NCBI RefSeq assembly: GCF_003937825.1
Contig: NZ_RSFW01000028.1
Coordinates: 1-39,801, forward strand
Length of the DNA: 39,801 nt
Reading direction: 5' to 3'
DNA from: Mesobacillus subterraneus
Lineage (GTDB): Bacteria > Bacillota > Bacilli > Bacillales > Cytobacillaceae
The notes below the pieces were generated by a model. That model made no database searches. It was not told the DNA's origin and saw nothing but the letters and a program-made list of their open reading frames with translations. Of this stretch, positions 33,127-39,801 are shown in pieces; positions within the stretch are counted from its first letter, which is position 1; every line of letters begins with the position of its first letter. Made by a program: the position numbers and the translations under genes.

Positions 33127-33696
33127 ATGTCACCGAGACCCAAAATAGCGCTGGATAAAAATCAAATCATACAAGCAGCGACCGAGCTTGCAAATGAGCA
33201 GGGGAGCGAGAATGTGACACTGGCTTTGCTGGCAAAAAAACTCAACATCAAGCCACCGTCTTTATATAACCATTTTGAAGGCCTGCCAGGAATCAAGCGG
33301 GAGCTTGCCATTCATTCGCTTGAAAAACTGTACAACAATTTGGCTGGAGCAGCGAAAGGGAAGTCTCCCGGTGATGAAGCGGTGCTGGGCTTGAGCCACG
33401 CGTATTTATCCTTTGCGAGGAACAATCCTGGCCTTTACGAGTTTGCTCTGTCGGCTCCGGATCCTGCTGATGGGACTGTCCATCATTATGGAGAGAAAAT
33501 CGTCAACCTTGTCCTGGCGGCAATTCTGCCATTCGGTCTGCAACAGGATGAAGCAATCCACGCTGTCCGCGGATTAAGGAGTCTCATGCATGGGTTTGCA
33601 TCTCTTGAAAAAAAGGGAGGATTCGGGATGCCGCTGAATCTGGATGAAAGCTATGTACTGGCTGTAAAAAGCTTTATCCGTGGTTTGCAAAAATAG
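33127..33696 (+). CDS. TetR family transcriptional regulator
   Basis: Regulator of 189 residues. The N-terminal helix-turn-helix lies at about 14-46 (VTLALLAKKLNIKPPSLYNHF); the C-terminal ligand domain ends with RGLRSLMHGFASLEKKGGFG, which resembles the WHG-type TetR C-terminal domain. ATG 33127 follows AAAGGAG; extension to 33034 would overlap the hydrolase gene. It is the second gene of the MBL operon and probably represses it through the two operators at 32356-32396. Confidence 0.92.
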   Translation: MSPRPKIALDKNQIIQAATELANEQGSENVTLALLAKKLNIKPPSLYNHFEGLPGIKRELAIHSLEKLYNNLAGAAKGKSPGDEAVLGLSHAYLSFARNNPGLYEFALSAPDPADGTVHHYGEKIVNLVLAAILPFGLQQDEAIHAVRGLRSLMHGFASLEKKGGFGMPLNLDESYVLAVKSFIRGLQK

Positions 33697-33789
33697 AGTT
33701 TTTCTTCTTTTGAAATATTCCTGCCAGTTTTCAAATGTACTCACATACATATATATAGATGCAACTTTTGAACGAACAGGAGGAGCGCT

Positions 33790-34980
33790 ATGGATATATA
33801 TGTGAGAAGAGGAGATTCCTTTTGGTATTTCAGCAACATTTTCAATATCCCTCTCCAGTTGATCATAGATTCCAACTCTGATTTGAATCCGAATGCACTG
33901 GAAGCGGGACAGACAGTTAAAATCCCGGGATTCGCGGCTGTTGACTACCGCATCCGCGCTGGGGATACATTATGGCAGATTGCCCGCAGCCGCAATATCC
34001 AGGTGGACGCTCTGCTGCTGGCGAACAAGAACATTAATCCAAATGGATTGTATGTCGGCCAGATGATCAAGGTACCCTTAAGAGTGACCTGGAGAATTGT
34101 CGAAGGGAAAAAGAATTACGATTATGATGCCTTGATGAGCGACTTGAGACGCCTGGAAAATATCTATCCGTTCATGAGAGTGCCCTCAATCGGCAATTCG
34201 GTTTTAGGTAAAAGGATTCCCGAGACTCTGATTGGAAATGGCAATAAGCGAGTCCATTACAATGGTTCTTTCCATGCGAACGAATGGATCACGACCCCAG
34301 TCATCATGACATTCCTGAATGATTACCTGTTGGCTTTGACGAATAAGTCATCGATACGGGGACTGTCCATGCTGAATTACTATGGCCAAACGACCTTGTC
34401 CATTGTGCCGATGGTCAATCCCGATGGAGTCGACCTTGTGCTGAATGGCCCGCCGGAAGCCGAGCCATGGAATGAACGGGTAGTGGAACTGAACAGGGGG
34501 AGCCGGGATTTCTCCGGGTGGAAAGCCAATATTCGCGGAGTCGACTTGAATGACCAATTCCCTGCACAGTGGGAACTGGAAAAAGAACGGAATCCAACCC
34601 AGCCGGGCCCAAGGGATTATCCAGGGGAACAGCCATTGTCAGAGCCGGAAGCCATAGGGATGGCAGAAATGACGCGACGGCGTGATTTTTCCTGGGTACT
34701 CGCTTTCCATACACAGGGAGAGGTCATTTATTGGGGCTTTGAAAACCTCGAGCCGCCCGAATCGGAATCCATGGTCAATGAATTTGCCCGGGTAAGCGGC
34801 TACGAGCCGGTAAAAACGATCGAAAGCTATGCCGGCTATAAAGACTGGTTCATTCAGGATTGGCGTCGCCCAGGTTTCACAGTCGAGCTGGGGTTTGGGA
34901 TCAATCCGCTGCCGCTTTCTCAATTCGATGAAATCTACGAGGAAGCACTTGGTATCTTTCTTGCGGGCCTTTACTTGTAA
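33790..34980 (+). CDS. LysM-M14 gamma-D-glutamyl-diamino acid endopeptidase (YqgT-like)
   Basis: Peptidoglycan peptidase of 396 residues without a signal peptide. Two LysM modules (about 2-46 and 52-96) bind glycan; the M14C catalytic domain follows. Zinc ligands are His162 and Glu165 (FHANEW) and His307 (AFHTQGEVIYW); the catalytic Glu366 lies in VELGFG. The order matches Bacillus endopeptidase I, which cleaves the gamma-D-Glu to diaminopimelate bond during sporulation or cell-wall recycling. ATG 33790 follows ACAGGAGGAG. It is monocistronic with a terminator. Confidence 0.92.
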   Translation: MDIYVRRGDSFWYFSNIFNIPLQLIIDSNSDLNPNALEAGQTVKIPGFAAVDYRIRAGDTLWQIARSRNIQVDALLLANKNINPNGLYVGQMIKVPLRVTWRIVEGKKNYDYDALMSDLRRLENIYPFMRVPSIGNSVLGKRIPETLIGNGNKRVHYNGSFHANEWITTPVIMTFLNDYLLALTNKSSIRGLSMLNYYGQTTLSIVPMVNPDGVDLVLNGPPEAEPWNERVVELNRGSRDFSGWKANIRGVDLNDQFPAQWELEKERNPTQPGPRDYPGEQPLSEPEAIGMAEMTRRRDFSWVLAFHTQGEVIYWGFENLEPPESESMVNEFARVSGYEPVKTIESYAGYKDWFIQDWRRPGFTVELGFGINPLPLSQFDEIYEEALGIFLAGLYL

Positions 34981-34987
34981 AATAATT

Positions 34988-35013
34988 GATCACCTGAAAA
35001 GGTGGTCTTTTTC
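34988..35013 (+). terminator. Terminator of the LysM-M14 gene
   Basis: GATCACCT (34988-34995) pairs with AGGTGGTC (35000-35007) with one G-T, followed by T5. Confidence 0.9.
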
Positions 35014-35072
35014 TATTTCTTTGTTTGGTTTTATTTGGTAAAATAAACCATAAGTGAAAGGAGAGCAGATAA

Positions 35073-35498
35073 ATGACTTATTCCGTTGAAAAGCCTAAAA
35101 CAATATATATCATATTGATTTTAATGCTCCCTGCTTTATCATTTACTGATAAGATTATTTATTTTACCACCGTTTTTATCATTCTCCTTATCTCGCTATT
35201 ACGCTCTTATTTGACAATCCATCCTGAGCACCTTGAGTATAGAATGACCATTTTTAAGTACACAATCTATCGGATTGTCCTGAATAAAGATAATATCAAA
35301 AAAATCAAGTTCGGAAGAATCGGCTGGTCGACTAAAAATGCGGTCATTAAAGTGAAGGGAAGCTTCAATATCAGCATGACACAGTTCAATAAAGAAGAAT
35401 TTGTCCTCGAACTTGAACAGTTTGCTATCACCCATGGCATAGAAGTCCAGAAGACGAAGGACTATAAGCTATTAGAAAGATACTATTCTCATAAATAA
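35073..35498 (+). CDS. Small membrane protein with PH-like domain
   Basis: Protein of 141 residues. Two hydrophobic helices (about 10-24 and 27-44) are followed by a beta-rich domain, YLTIHPEHLEYRMTIFKYTI and onward, ending in a helix, as in bacterial PH (DUF304-like) proteins. AAAGGAGAG lies before the ATG. Its function is unknown. It is convergent with the secreted carboxypeptidase gene, sharing a perfect palindrome as terminator. Confidence 0.75.
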   Translation: MTYSVEKPKTIYIILILMLPALSFTDKIIYFTTVFIILLISLLRSYLTIHPEHLEYRMTIFKYTIYRIVLNKDNIKKIKFGRIGWSTKNAVIKVKGSFNISMTQFNKEEFVLELEQFAITHGIEVQKTKDYKLLERYYSHK

Positions 35499-35526
35499 AA
35501 AGGCATCGGAGCTCCGATGCCTTTTT
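35497..35526. terminator. 30-bp perfect palindrome, bidirectional terminator
   Basis: A5, then the self-complementary GGCATCGGAGCTCCGATGCC, then T5. It has no loop-forming spacer other than the central bases and overlaps the end of the upstream gene. It serves convergent genes at 35073 and 35531. Confidence 0.93.
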
Positions 35527-35530
35527 CTGA

Positions 35531-37909
35531 TTATTTTTCAAAAATGCTGTTTGACAGAAGTCGGAACAGATAGTCTGTATGGTCGCGGAAACCAGCCTCG
35601 AGACCAATGAGTGTGACATCCTGCTCCTGCTCCTTGACGATAACTGCCTTTCCTTGAGCAGCACTGTTGCCTTTCCAATGACCGGCCACGAAGAAGTCTG
35701 CATTGTCATCGAAGGTTGCGGCAATATGGTCGTTTTCCGTGTTTTCATACCACACTGGGCGGTACACGAAGCCGAGGTCATTTGCGCTGTAGCCAGCCGT
35801 GACACCTTCTCCTGTGTAGTCAACCTTTGCAATGCCGTTGCTGTTGTAGTTCCCAAGGACAACTGTATTATCTGTTAATCCCAATGTTTTGGTTGCCAGT
35901 GATGCACCGGCACCAACAGCGATGTATTTGCCGCCTTCATTTAAAAATGCCTCTACATTTGCTTTGAAGCTGTCAAACTGTGCAGGGTTCTGGAAGCCGA
36001 ACTCTTTATTTCCGGCGCTGCGCTGTGTTTTTGCAATCAAGCCCTCTGTTCCGCTGTAAACGAAGACATCGAACCCGGCAAGGCCTTGCTCTGCGACTTC
36101 AACTGGTGATATTTCGGTCACATTGAAGCCGAGGCGTTTTAGTGCAAGCTTTGTGCCTGCATGGGATTGGGCTTTGTTCATGCCGCCGTCCTTCAGGATT
36201 GCGACCTTCAAGTCTGATACTTCCGCTGCATCCGCTGGTACCTTTGCTGATTCAATGTGCAATCCCGAGTCTTTTACAGCAGCGGAAATTGCATTGGCTG
36301 GCGCTTCGGTGTAAAAATTGCCGTCAGCATCGCGCTTAACTGTAATGCCCTGTTGAAGGAGAGCATTTACTAGTTCAACAGCTTTCACGGAACTGTTTGG
36401 AATCAGGTATGGTCCTTTGCCGCTGACAGATCCTTGCTCCTGGACCTGATTTACCTTCGCTGCTGTCACGCTGAATTCATCCTGGACAGGGATTGCCTCG
36501 AAGCCCCATAGCTCAGGCAGGCTCCATGCAGAAATATCGTACATCGCATCGACATCTTCCGTGATATCCTCGCCATCCCATAGCATCGTGTTGGCAAGGC
36601 CAGCTTTTGCCTGGTCCATCTTCACGATATACGTTCCTTTAGGATAGGTCTTGCCATCTGCAGTAAATGCTTTAGATGCCTGAACGACTTCGATATCGTT
36701 CTTCTGAAGATGGGCTACCGCCTTGTGTGTAACGGTTGGATCCTCGGAGTTTACTGGAAGCACATATGCAGTAGGGAAGAATCCTTCATCATGGAACGGG
36801 TGGTCAAAGTTGATGCCGCGCTTGAACATCTCGATCTGGTCCTTGATCATTTCCTGCTTGTTTTCAGTTGAGTACTGAAGTGCGCCCATGATTGCGTCAT
36901 ACATCCAGCGGACGCCGTCAAGGTCATTGGTTGGTGCTTCAAGCGTGTGGCCGTAAGCTCCATGGTACATAGCGTACATCGGAGTGAAAATTGGCGGATA
37001 ATCATCCCAGCCTTCCGCATCATCACGCTGAGGAATATAGCTGCCTACCATATTTTGATACAGGCTGCCTGTATAGCTTCCCTTGTTGGACATGATTTCT
37101 GCTTCCATGGCTTCTGCCTGGTTCATCGCCCATTTTTCATAAAGGTCATATTCGTAATTCGGATTGTGCGGAACCGTACATGGCTCTAATAGTCCTTGCT
37201 TGTTCGGCGCATAGTTTTTAACATAGCCGTGGGTATCAAGGAAGACCATCGGATTCCATTCCTTGATCAGCGCTACCGTTTCCTGTGTTTCAGGCTGTGA
37301 TTGAGTGATGAAATCACGGTTCAGGTCGATTCCCTCACCGTTGAAACGAGTAGCATCGATGCGGCCGTCAGGATTTTGGACAACATTGAAAATCAAGATA
37401 TTGTTCTCAAGGATCTTGGTAGTGGTTTCATCATTTTCAAGGGCAAAACGCTCGATCAGCTGCATGACTGCATCCGTGCCGATAAACTCAGTGCCGTGAA
37501 TTGATCCATTGATCATGATCGGCACCTTGAAATCCGGGTTATTTTCAATCCAGTCCTGGGCCTTGCCAGGATTCTTGAACATTTGCTTTCTTAAAGACTG
37601 GATTTTTCCAAACTTGCCTTGTGAGTCGGGGGAGGCAATCGTCACTACATAGAGCGGCTGTCCAGTGGATGACTGTCCCTTAACCTCAACTTTAATTCGA
37701 TTCGATTGTTTCTCGATCTCGGCCAGCTTACCTCCGATTTGGGAGAATTTCATAAAGTCATAGTTTTCACTGTTGAATAAGCTGCCGTCCTTTTCCTCGT
37801 ACGCATTAACGTAATTCCACTTCAAAGACTCAGCAAGAGCGGGAGTCCATGGGGAGGCTGCCAGCAAACTGGCAACCATTACTCCTGAGATAATTTTCTT
37901 ATGTTTCAT
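35531..37909 (-). CDS. Secreted M14 zinc carboxypeptidase with C-terminal GATase1-like region
   Basis: Extracellular protein of 792 residues. Signal peptide 1-26 (cleavage after ALA), M14 peptidase domain to about 340, then a long tail. Zinc ligands are His138 and Glu141 (SIHGTE) and His227 (FLDTHGY); GIDLNRDF (193-200) binds the substrate carboxylate, and Glu324 (HTLEAPT) is the general base. The tail (about 560-760: LKVAILKDGGMNKAQSHAGT, VFVYSGTEGL, LNEGGKYIAVGAGAS) resembles a class I glutamine-amidotransferase/DJ-1 fold without a clear catalytic Cys. ATG 37909 has TGGAGG upstream. Likely role: trimming of extracellular peptides. It is single-gene, with an inverted repeat in front. Confidence 0.9.
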   Translation of the reverse strand: MKHKKIISGVMVASLLAASPWTPALAESLKWNYVNAYEEKDGSLFNSENYDFMKFSQIGGKLAEIEKQSNRIKVEVKGQSSTGQPLYVVTIASPDSQGKFGKIQSLRKQMFKNPGKAQDWIENNPDFKVPIMINGSIHGTEFIGTDAVMQLIERFALENDETTTKILENNILIFNVVQNPDGRIDATRFNGEGIDLNRDFITQSQPETQETVALIKEWNPMVFLDTHGYVKNYAPNKQGLLEPCTVPHNPNYEYDLYEKWAMNQAEAMEAEIMSNKGSYTGSLYQNMVGSYIPQRDDAEGWDDYPPIFTPMYAMYHGAYGHTLEAPTNDLDGVRWMYDAIMGALQYSTENKQEMIKDQIEMFKRGINFDHPFHDEGFFPTAYVLPVNSEDPTVTHKAVAHLQKNDIEVVQASKAFTADGKTYPKGTYIVKMDQAKAGLANTMLWDGEDITEDVDAMYDISAWSLPELWGFEAIPVQDEFSVTAAKVNQVQEQGSVSGKGPYLIPNSSVKAVELVNALLQQGITVKRDADGNFYTEAPANAISAAVKDSGLHIESAKVPADAAEVSDLKVAILKDGGMNKAQSHAGTKLALKRLGFNVTEISPVEVAEQGLAGFDVFVYSGTEGLIAKTQRSAGNKEFGFQNPAQFDSFKANVEAFLNEGGKYIAVGAGASLATKTLGLTDNTVVLGNYNSNGIAKVDYTGEGVTAGYSANDLGFVYRPVWYENTENDHIAATFDDNADFFVAGHWKGNSAAQGKAVIVKEQEQDVTLIGLEAGFRDHTDYLFRLLSNSIFEK

Positions 37910-37926
37910 TTATGTATTCCTCCATA

Positions 37927-37958
37927 AAACTATTTTGTATATTTATACATAATAGTTT
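37927..37958 (-). promoter_or_regulatory. Inverted repeat in front of the secreted carboxypeptidase gene
   Basis: AAACTATTTTGTATA (37927-37941) and TATACATAATAGTTT (37944-37958) pair at 14 of 15 positions around 2 nt. It ends 18 nt before the start codon, next to the ribosome binding site. It may be an operator over the promoter or a 5' mRNA hairpin. The rest of the 216-bp gap to 38125 shows no gene. Confidence 0.6.
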
Positions 37959-38101
37959 CTAAATATTATTTCGGCAATCGTACAATATTCCTAAAATTCA
38001 ATCCTGAGACTGGAAACCGTATCATATCTTTGATTTGTTGGTATTGGGAAATAAATTGGGTGGGGAAAATAGGTAGATAGTCACTGTAGAAGGACAAAAT
38101 G

Positions 38102-38127
38102 AAAAACAGGGCTGAAGGCCCTGTTTT
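38102..38127 (-). terminator. Terminator of the DUF948 gene
   Basis: AAAACAGGGC (38103-38112) pairs with GCCCTGTTTT (38118-38127); T's follow on the minus strand. The stem reaches into the last codon and stop of the gene. Confidence 0.92.
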
Positions 38128-38491
38128 ATTGCGGCTGTACCGCACGTTTGCGATTGCGGTTCCACTGTCTTGCTTTATAACGACGTTCAAGAGCGGCTAC
38201 AGGTTTAGCTACCAGCGCATTCTTGAATTCAACCGGCGTTTGTTTTACCGAAAAAACAACCGTGTTAACTGCTTTTTTCTTCTTATCAAAATCAGTCATC
38301 AATTTTTGCTGTTTAAACTTAAGCAAATCCGTTTCTTCTTTGATGGCATCGGTTTTGGCCTGGACACGGGTTGCCGTTTCCTGAAGGCTATCAATCGTTG
38401 GTTTGGCATCTTTATACGCTTTGAATGCAACAAAACCGAGATAGGCAAGGGAAGCCACGATGACAGCGATGCTAATATAGACAATGATCAT
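38126..38491 (-). CDS. DUF948 (YtxG-like) membrane-anchored coiled-coil protein
   Basis: Protein of 121 residues with one N-terminal helix (3-24) and a long cytoplasmic coiled coil (TIDSLQETATRVQAKTDAIK and following), ending in a basic Arg/Lys-rich tail (RRYKARQWNRNRKRAVQPQ). This matches the DUF948 general-stress family of Bacillus. The start has AAGGAGG upstream. The biochemical role is unknown. Confidence 0.85.
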   Translation of the reverse strand: MIIVYISIAVIVASLAYLGFVAFKAYKDAKPTIDSLQETATRVQAKTDAIKEETDLLKFKQQKLMTDFDKKKKAVNTVVFSVKQTPVEFKNALVAKPVAALERRYKARQWNRNRKRAVQPQ

Positions 38492-38625
38492 GAAATCAGC
38501 CTCCTTCCATATAGATCCTTAAAGAGTATTTACCCATTTCGAAGCGTTTTTAACAGAGAATACATGCAGGGATATATTGGAAATGTTATAATGGCATTGA
38601 TACCTAATGGATCGGAGAACTGGAA

Positions 38626-38946
38626 ATGATTAAATTTGTCGTAATCCTGAAAGAGAAACGAAAGGGCGAACTTAGTCTGGAGCTTTTAGAAAGACATATC
38701 GGACATCTTAGGGATTTGAACAGGGAAGGAAAACTGATGGTTGGCGGCCCTTTTAAAAATAATGAACAAGCCATGCTCATCCTTCATTGCGGGGATATCG
38801 ATGAAGCAATCAAGCTCGTGGAGCAAGATCCATTCATCAAAGAGAAGTACTATCATTCATATGAAATCAATGAACTGATTGTTGCCAATGAAGAAAACAA
38901 CTGGCTGCTGGACAGTCCGCAAACAACGGGGAATTTGATACATTAA
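38626..38946 (+). CDS. YCII-domain protein
   Basis: Small ferredoxin-like-fold protein of 106 residues. The conserved HIGHLRDLNREGKLMVGGPF (24-43) holds the His and Asp that define the presumed YciI active site. Such proteins are small, soluble and dimeric, and mostly uncharacterised. The ATG at 38626 follows CGGAG. It is a single gene, convergent with the repetitive-protein gene. Confidence 0.9.
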   Translation: MIKFVVILKEKRKGELSLELLERHIGHLRDLNREGKLMVGGPFKNNEQAMLILHCGDIDEAIKLVEQDPFIKEKYYHSYEINELIVANEENNWLLDSPQTTGNLIH

Positions 38947-38948
38947 GA

Positions 38949-38979
38949 AAAGGACTTCCACGTAAAATGGAAGTCCTTT
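38949..38979. terminator. Bidirectional terminator between convergent genes
   Basis: AAAGGACTTCCA (38949-38960) pairs with TGGAAGTCCTTT (38968-38979). Confidence 0.93.
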
Positions 38980-38992
38980 CTTTGCTTGTTGA

Positions 38993-39801
38993 TTACTTGT
39001 TTTCAGTATCAACCTTTACTTCTTCAGCAGCAACTTCTTCAGTCTCTTCAGCAGTTGTTTCATCAACAACTTCTTCAGATTTTTCAACAGAAGCAAGTAC
39101 AGCAGAAATCAAAGCAGCAACTTCTTTCGCGATGTCACTTGCATGAACACTCGCTTTAGCTTCAGCTTTGTTAGCAGCAGAAGGATTAACTGTTTCTTCT
39201 TCAGTCACTTCTTCAGCAGTTTCTTCAGTAACAACGTCTTCAGTCATTTCTTCAACTGTTACTTCTTCAGATTTTTCAACAGAAGCAAGTACAGCAGAGA
39301 TCAAAGCAGCAACTTCTTTCGCAATGTCACTTGCATGGACACTAGCTTTAGCTTCAGCTTTGTTAGCAGCAGAAGGATTAACTGTTTCTTCTTCAGTAGC
39401 ATCTTCTTCAGTTGCTTCTTCAGCCGTTTCCTCTACAGCAACGTCTTCAGTAGTTTCTTCAACCACAACTTCTTCCGTCACTTCGTCAGTAGTTTCTTCA
39501 ACAACAACGTCCTCAGTCACTTCTGTTTCTGCCTTAACTGCCTCAAATGCTGCCTTCATAGCGGCAATCGCATCTTTTTTAGCAGCCTTTACTGCAGCTA
39601 GAGTTACCTCTTCAGTAGCTTCTTCTTGTTTAGCAGCCTTTTTCAATTCTTTAGCTGCTTTGAAAGCTTCTTTTTTAGCGGCAATCGCATCTTTTTTAGC
39701 TGCTTTTACTTCTTCAGTAGCATCTTCTTCAGTAGCATCTTCTTCAGTAGCATCTTCTTCAGTAGCATCTTCTTCAGTAGCGTCTTCTTCAGTAGCGTCT
39801 T
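38993..39801 (-). CDS. Repetitive Glu/Ala/Thr/Val/Lys-rich protein (5' partial)
   Basis: Reading is open from the stop at 38993 to the right edge, so the start lies outside the window; a TTG at 39646 is internal and has no ribosome binding site. From the N-terminal side the visible part has at least five DATEE pentads (15-bp DNA repeat, 39716-39801), a Lys/Ala helix-forming stretch (KAAKKDAIAAKKEAFKAAKE), Val/Thr/Glu-rich EETTEDV-type repeats, and two copies of a 64-residue unit containing ETVNPSAANKAEAKASVHAS, then DIAKEVAALISAVLASVEKS. The two copies are 192 bp apart and nearly identical in DNA. No membrane helix or anchor is visible in this part. It could be a structural, surface or nucleic-acid-binding protein; the family was not recognised. 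Confidence 0.78.
   Translation of the reverse strand, partial: DATEEDATEEDATEEDATEEDATEEDATEEVKAAKKDAIAAKKEAFKAAKELKKAAKQEEATEEVTLAAVKAAKKDAIAAMKAAFEAVKAETEVTEDVVVEETTDEVTEEVVVEETTEDVAVEETAEEATEEDATEEETVNPSAANKAEAKASVHASDIAKEVAALISAVLASVEKSEEVTVEEMTEDVVTEETAEEVTEEETVNPSAANKAEAKASVHASDIAKEVAALISAVLASVEKSEEVVDETTAEETEEVAAEEVKVDTENK
39716..39801. repeat. 15-bp coding microsatellite (DATEE pentads)
   Basis: TCTTCTTCAGTAGCA-type units repeat five or more times up to the window edge, in frame with the minus-strand gene. The last units differ by one base (GCG for GCA). Copy number is likely to vary by slippage. Confidence 0.9.

Noticed and set aside
33700-33789. Sigma-E sporulation promoter before the LysM-M14 gene
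   Set aside because: CATACATA fits the -10 element, but no acceptable -35 lies at the required 13-15 bp.
38993-39646. Complete gene starting at TTG 39646
   Set aside because: The frame stays open and keeps the same repeat composition to the window edge, and the TTG lacks a ribosome binding site, so the gene is treated as 5'-partial.

Overview
The window reads as the chromosome of a Gram-positive endospore-forming Bacillaceae (Bacillus or a close relative such as Mesobacillus/Cytobacillus). The signs are strong AGGAGG-type ribosome binding sites, frequent TTG starts, short U-tailed terminators after most transcription units, an S-box (SAM-I) riboswitch, Fnr boxes of the B. subtilis type, and Bacillus-type proteins (RocB-like, YqgT-like LysM peptidase, YhfP-like reductase, DUF948, split ThrE). 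The species cannot be fixed from the sequence alone. No rRNA, tRNA, insertion sequence, phage or CRISPR was seen.

Layout. 1-495: tandem array of 52-bp dyad-bearing repeats. 583-5547 (minus): glutaminyl-tRNA synthetase, RocB-like M20 peptidase, secreted subtilisin. 5772-10704 (plus): OsmC protein, DUF421 protein, decayed and 41-bp repeats, MFS transporter, two-part ThrE exporter, histidine phosphatase. 10752-11741 (minus): YhfP/AcuI-type reductase. 11868-18596: an apparent anaerobic respiratory module. It begins with a b-type cytochrome-like membrane protein, a molybdopterin oxidoreductase and a four-cluster ferredoxin, driven by a class-II Fnr promoter. An Mrp-like ATPase, a Tat-dependent Rieske protein, a two-helix membrane peptide and a small helical protein follow. 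A divergently placed unknown gene closes the module and has a second Fnr-type promoter of identical geometry. 18888-21635: a large dynamin-like GTPase with an N-terminal helical-repeat region. 21706-25830: a SAM-riboswitch-controlled sugar-type (CUT2) ABC importer, probably for a sulfur-containing riboside such as methylthioribose. 25892-29135: HEAT-like protein, formate/nitrite channel, MFS efflux pump, VOC protein. 29304-31661: polar amino acid ABC importer. 31709-32083: two 21-bp repeat arrays. 32349-33696: an MBL hydrolase-TetR operon with paired operators in its promoter. 33790-38946: LysM-M14 peptidase, small PH-like membrane protein, large secreted M14 carboxypeptidase, DUF948 protein, YCII protein. 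38993 to the right edge: an internally repetitive Glu/Ala/Thr/Val-rich protein, 5'-truncated by the window.

The two signals that routine annotation would miss are the following. (1) At least seven intergenic repeat arrays of different sequence have periods of about 20, 20.5, 21, 41 or 52 bp, all close to whole numbers of DNA helical turns; two of them end in the same dyad-bearing cap. (2) The molybdopterin/b-cytochrome/Rieske/Mrp module is bracketed by two class-II Fnr promoters, each with exactly 21 nt between box and -10. Its substrate is unknown.
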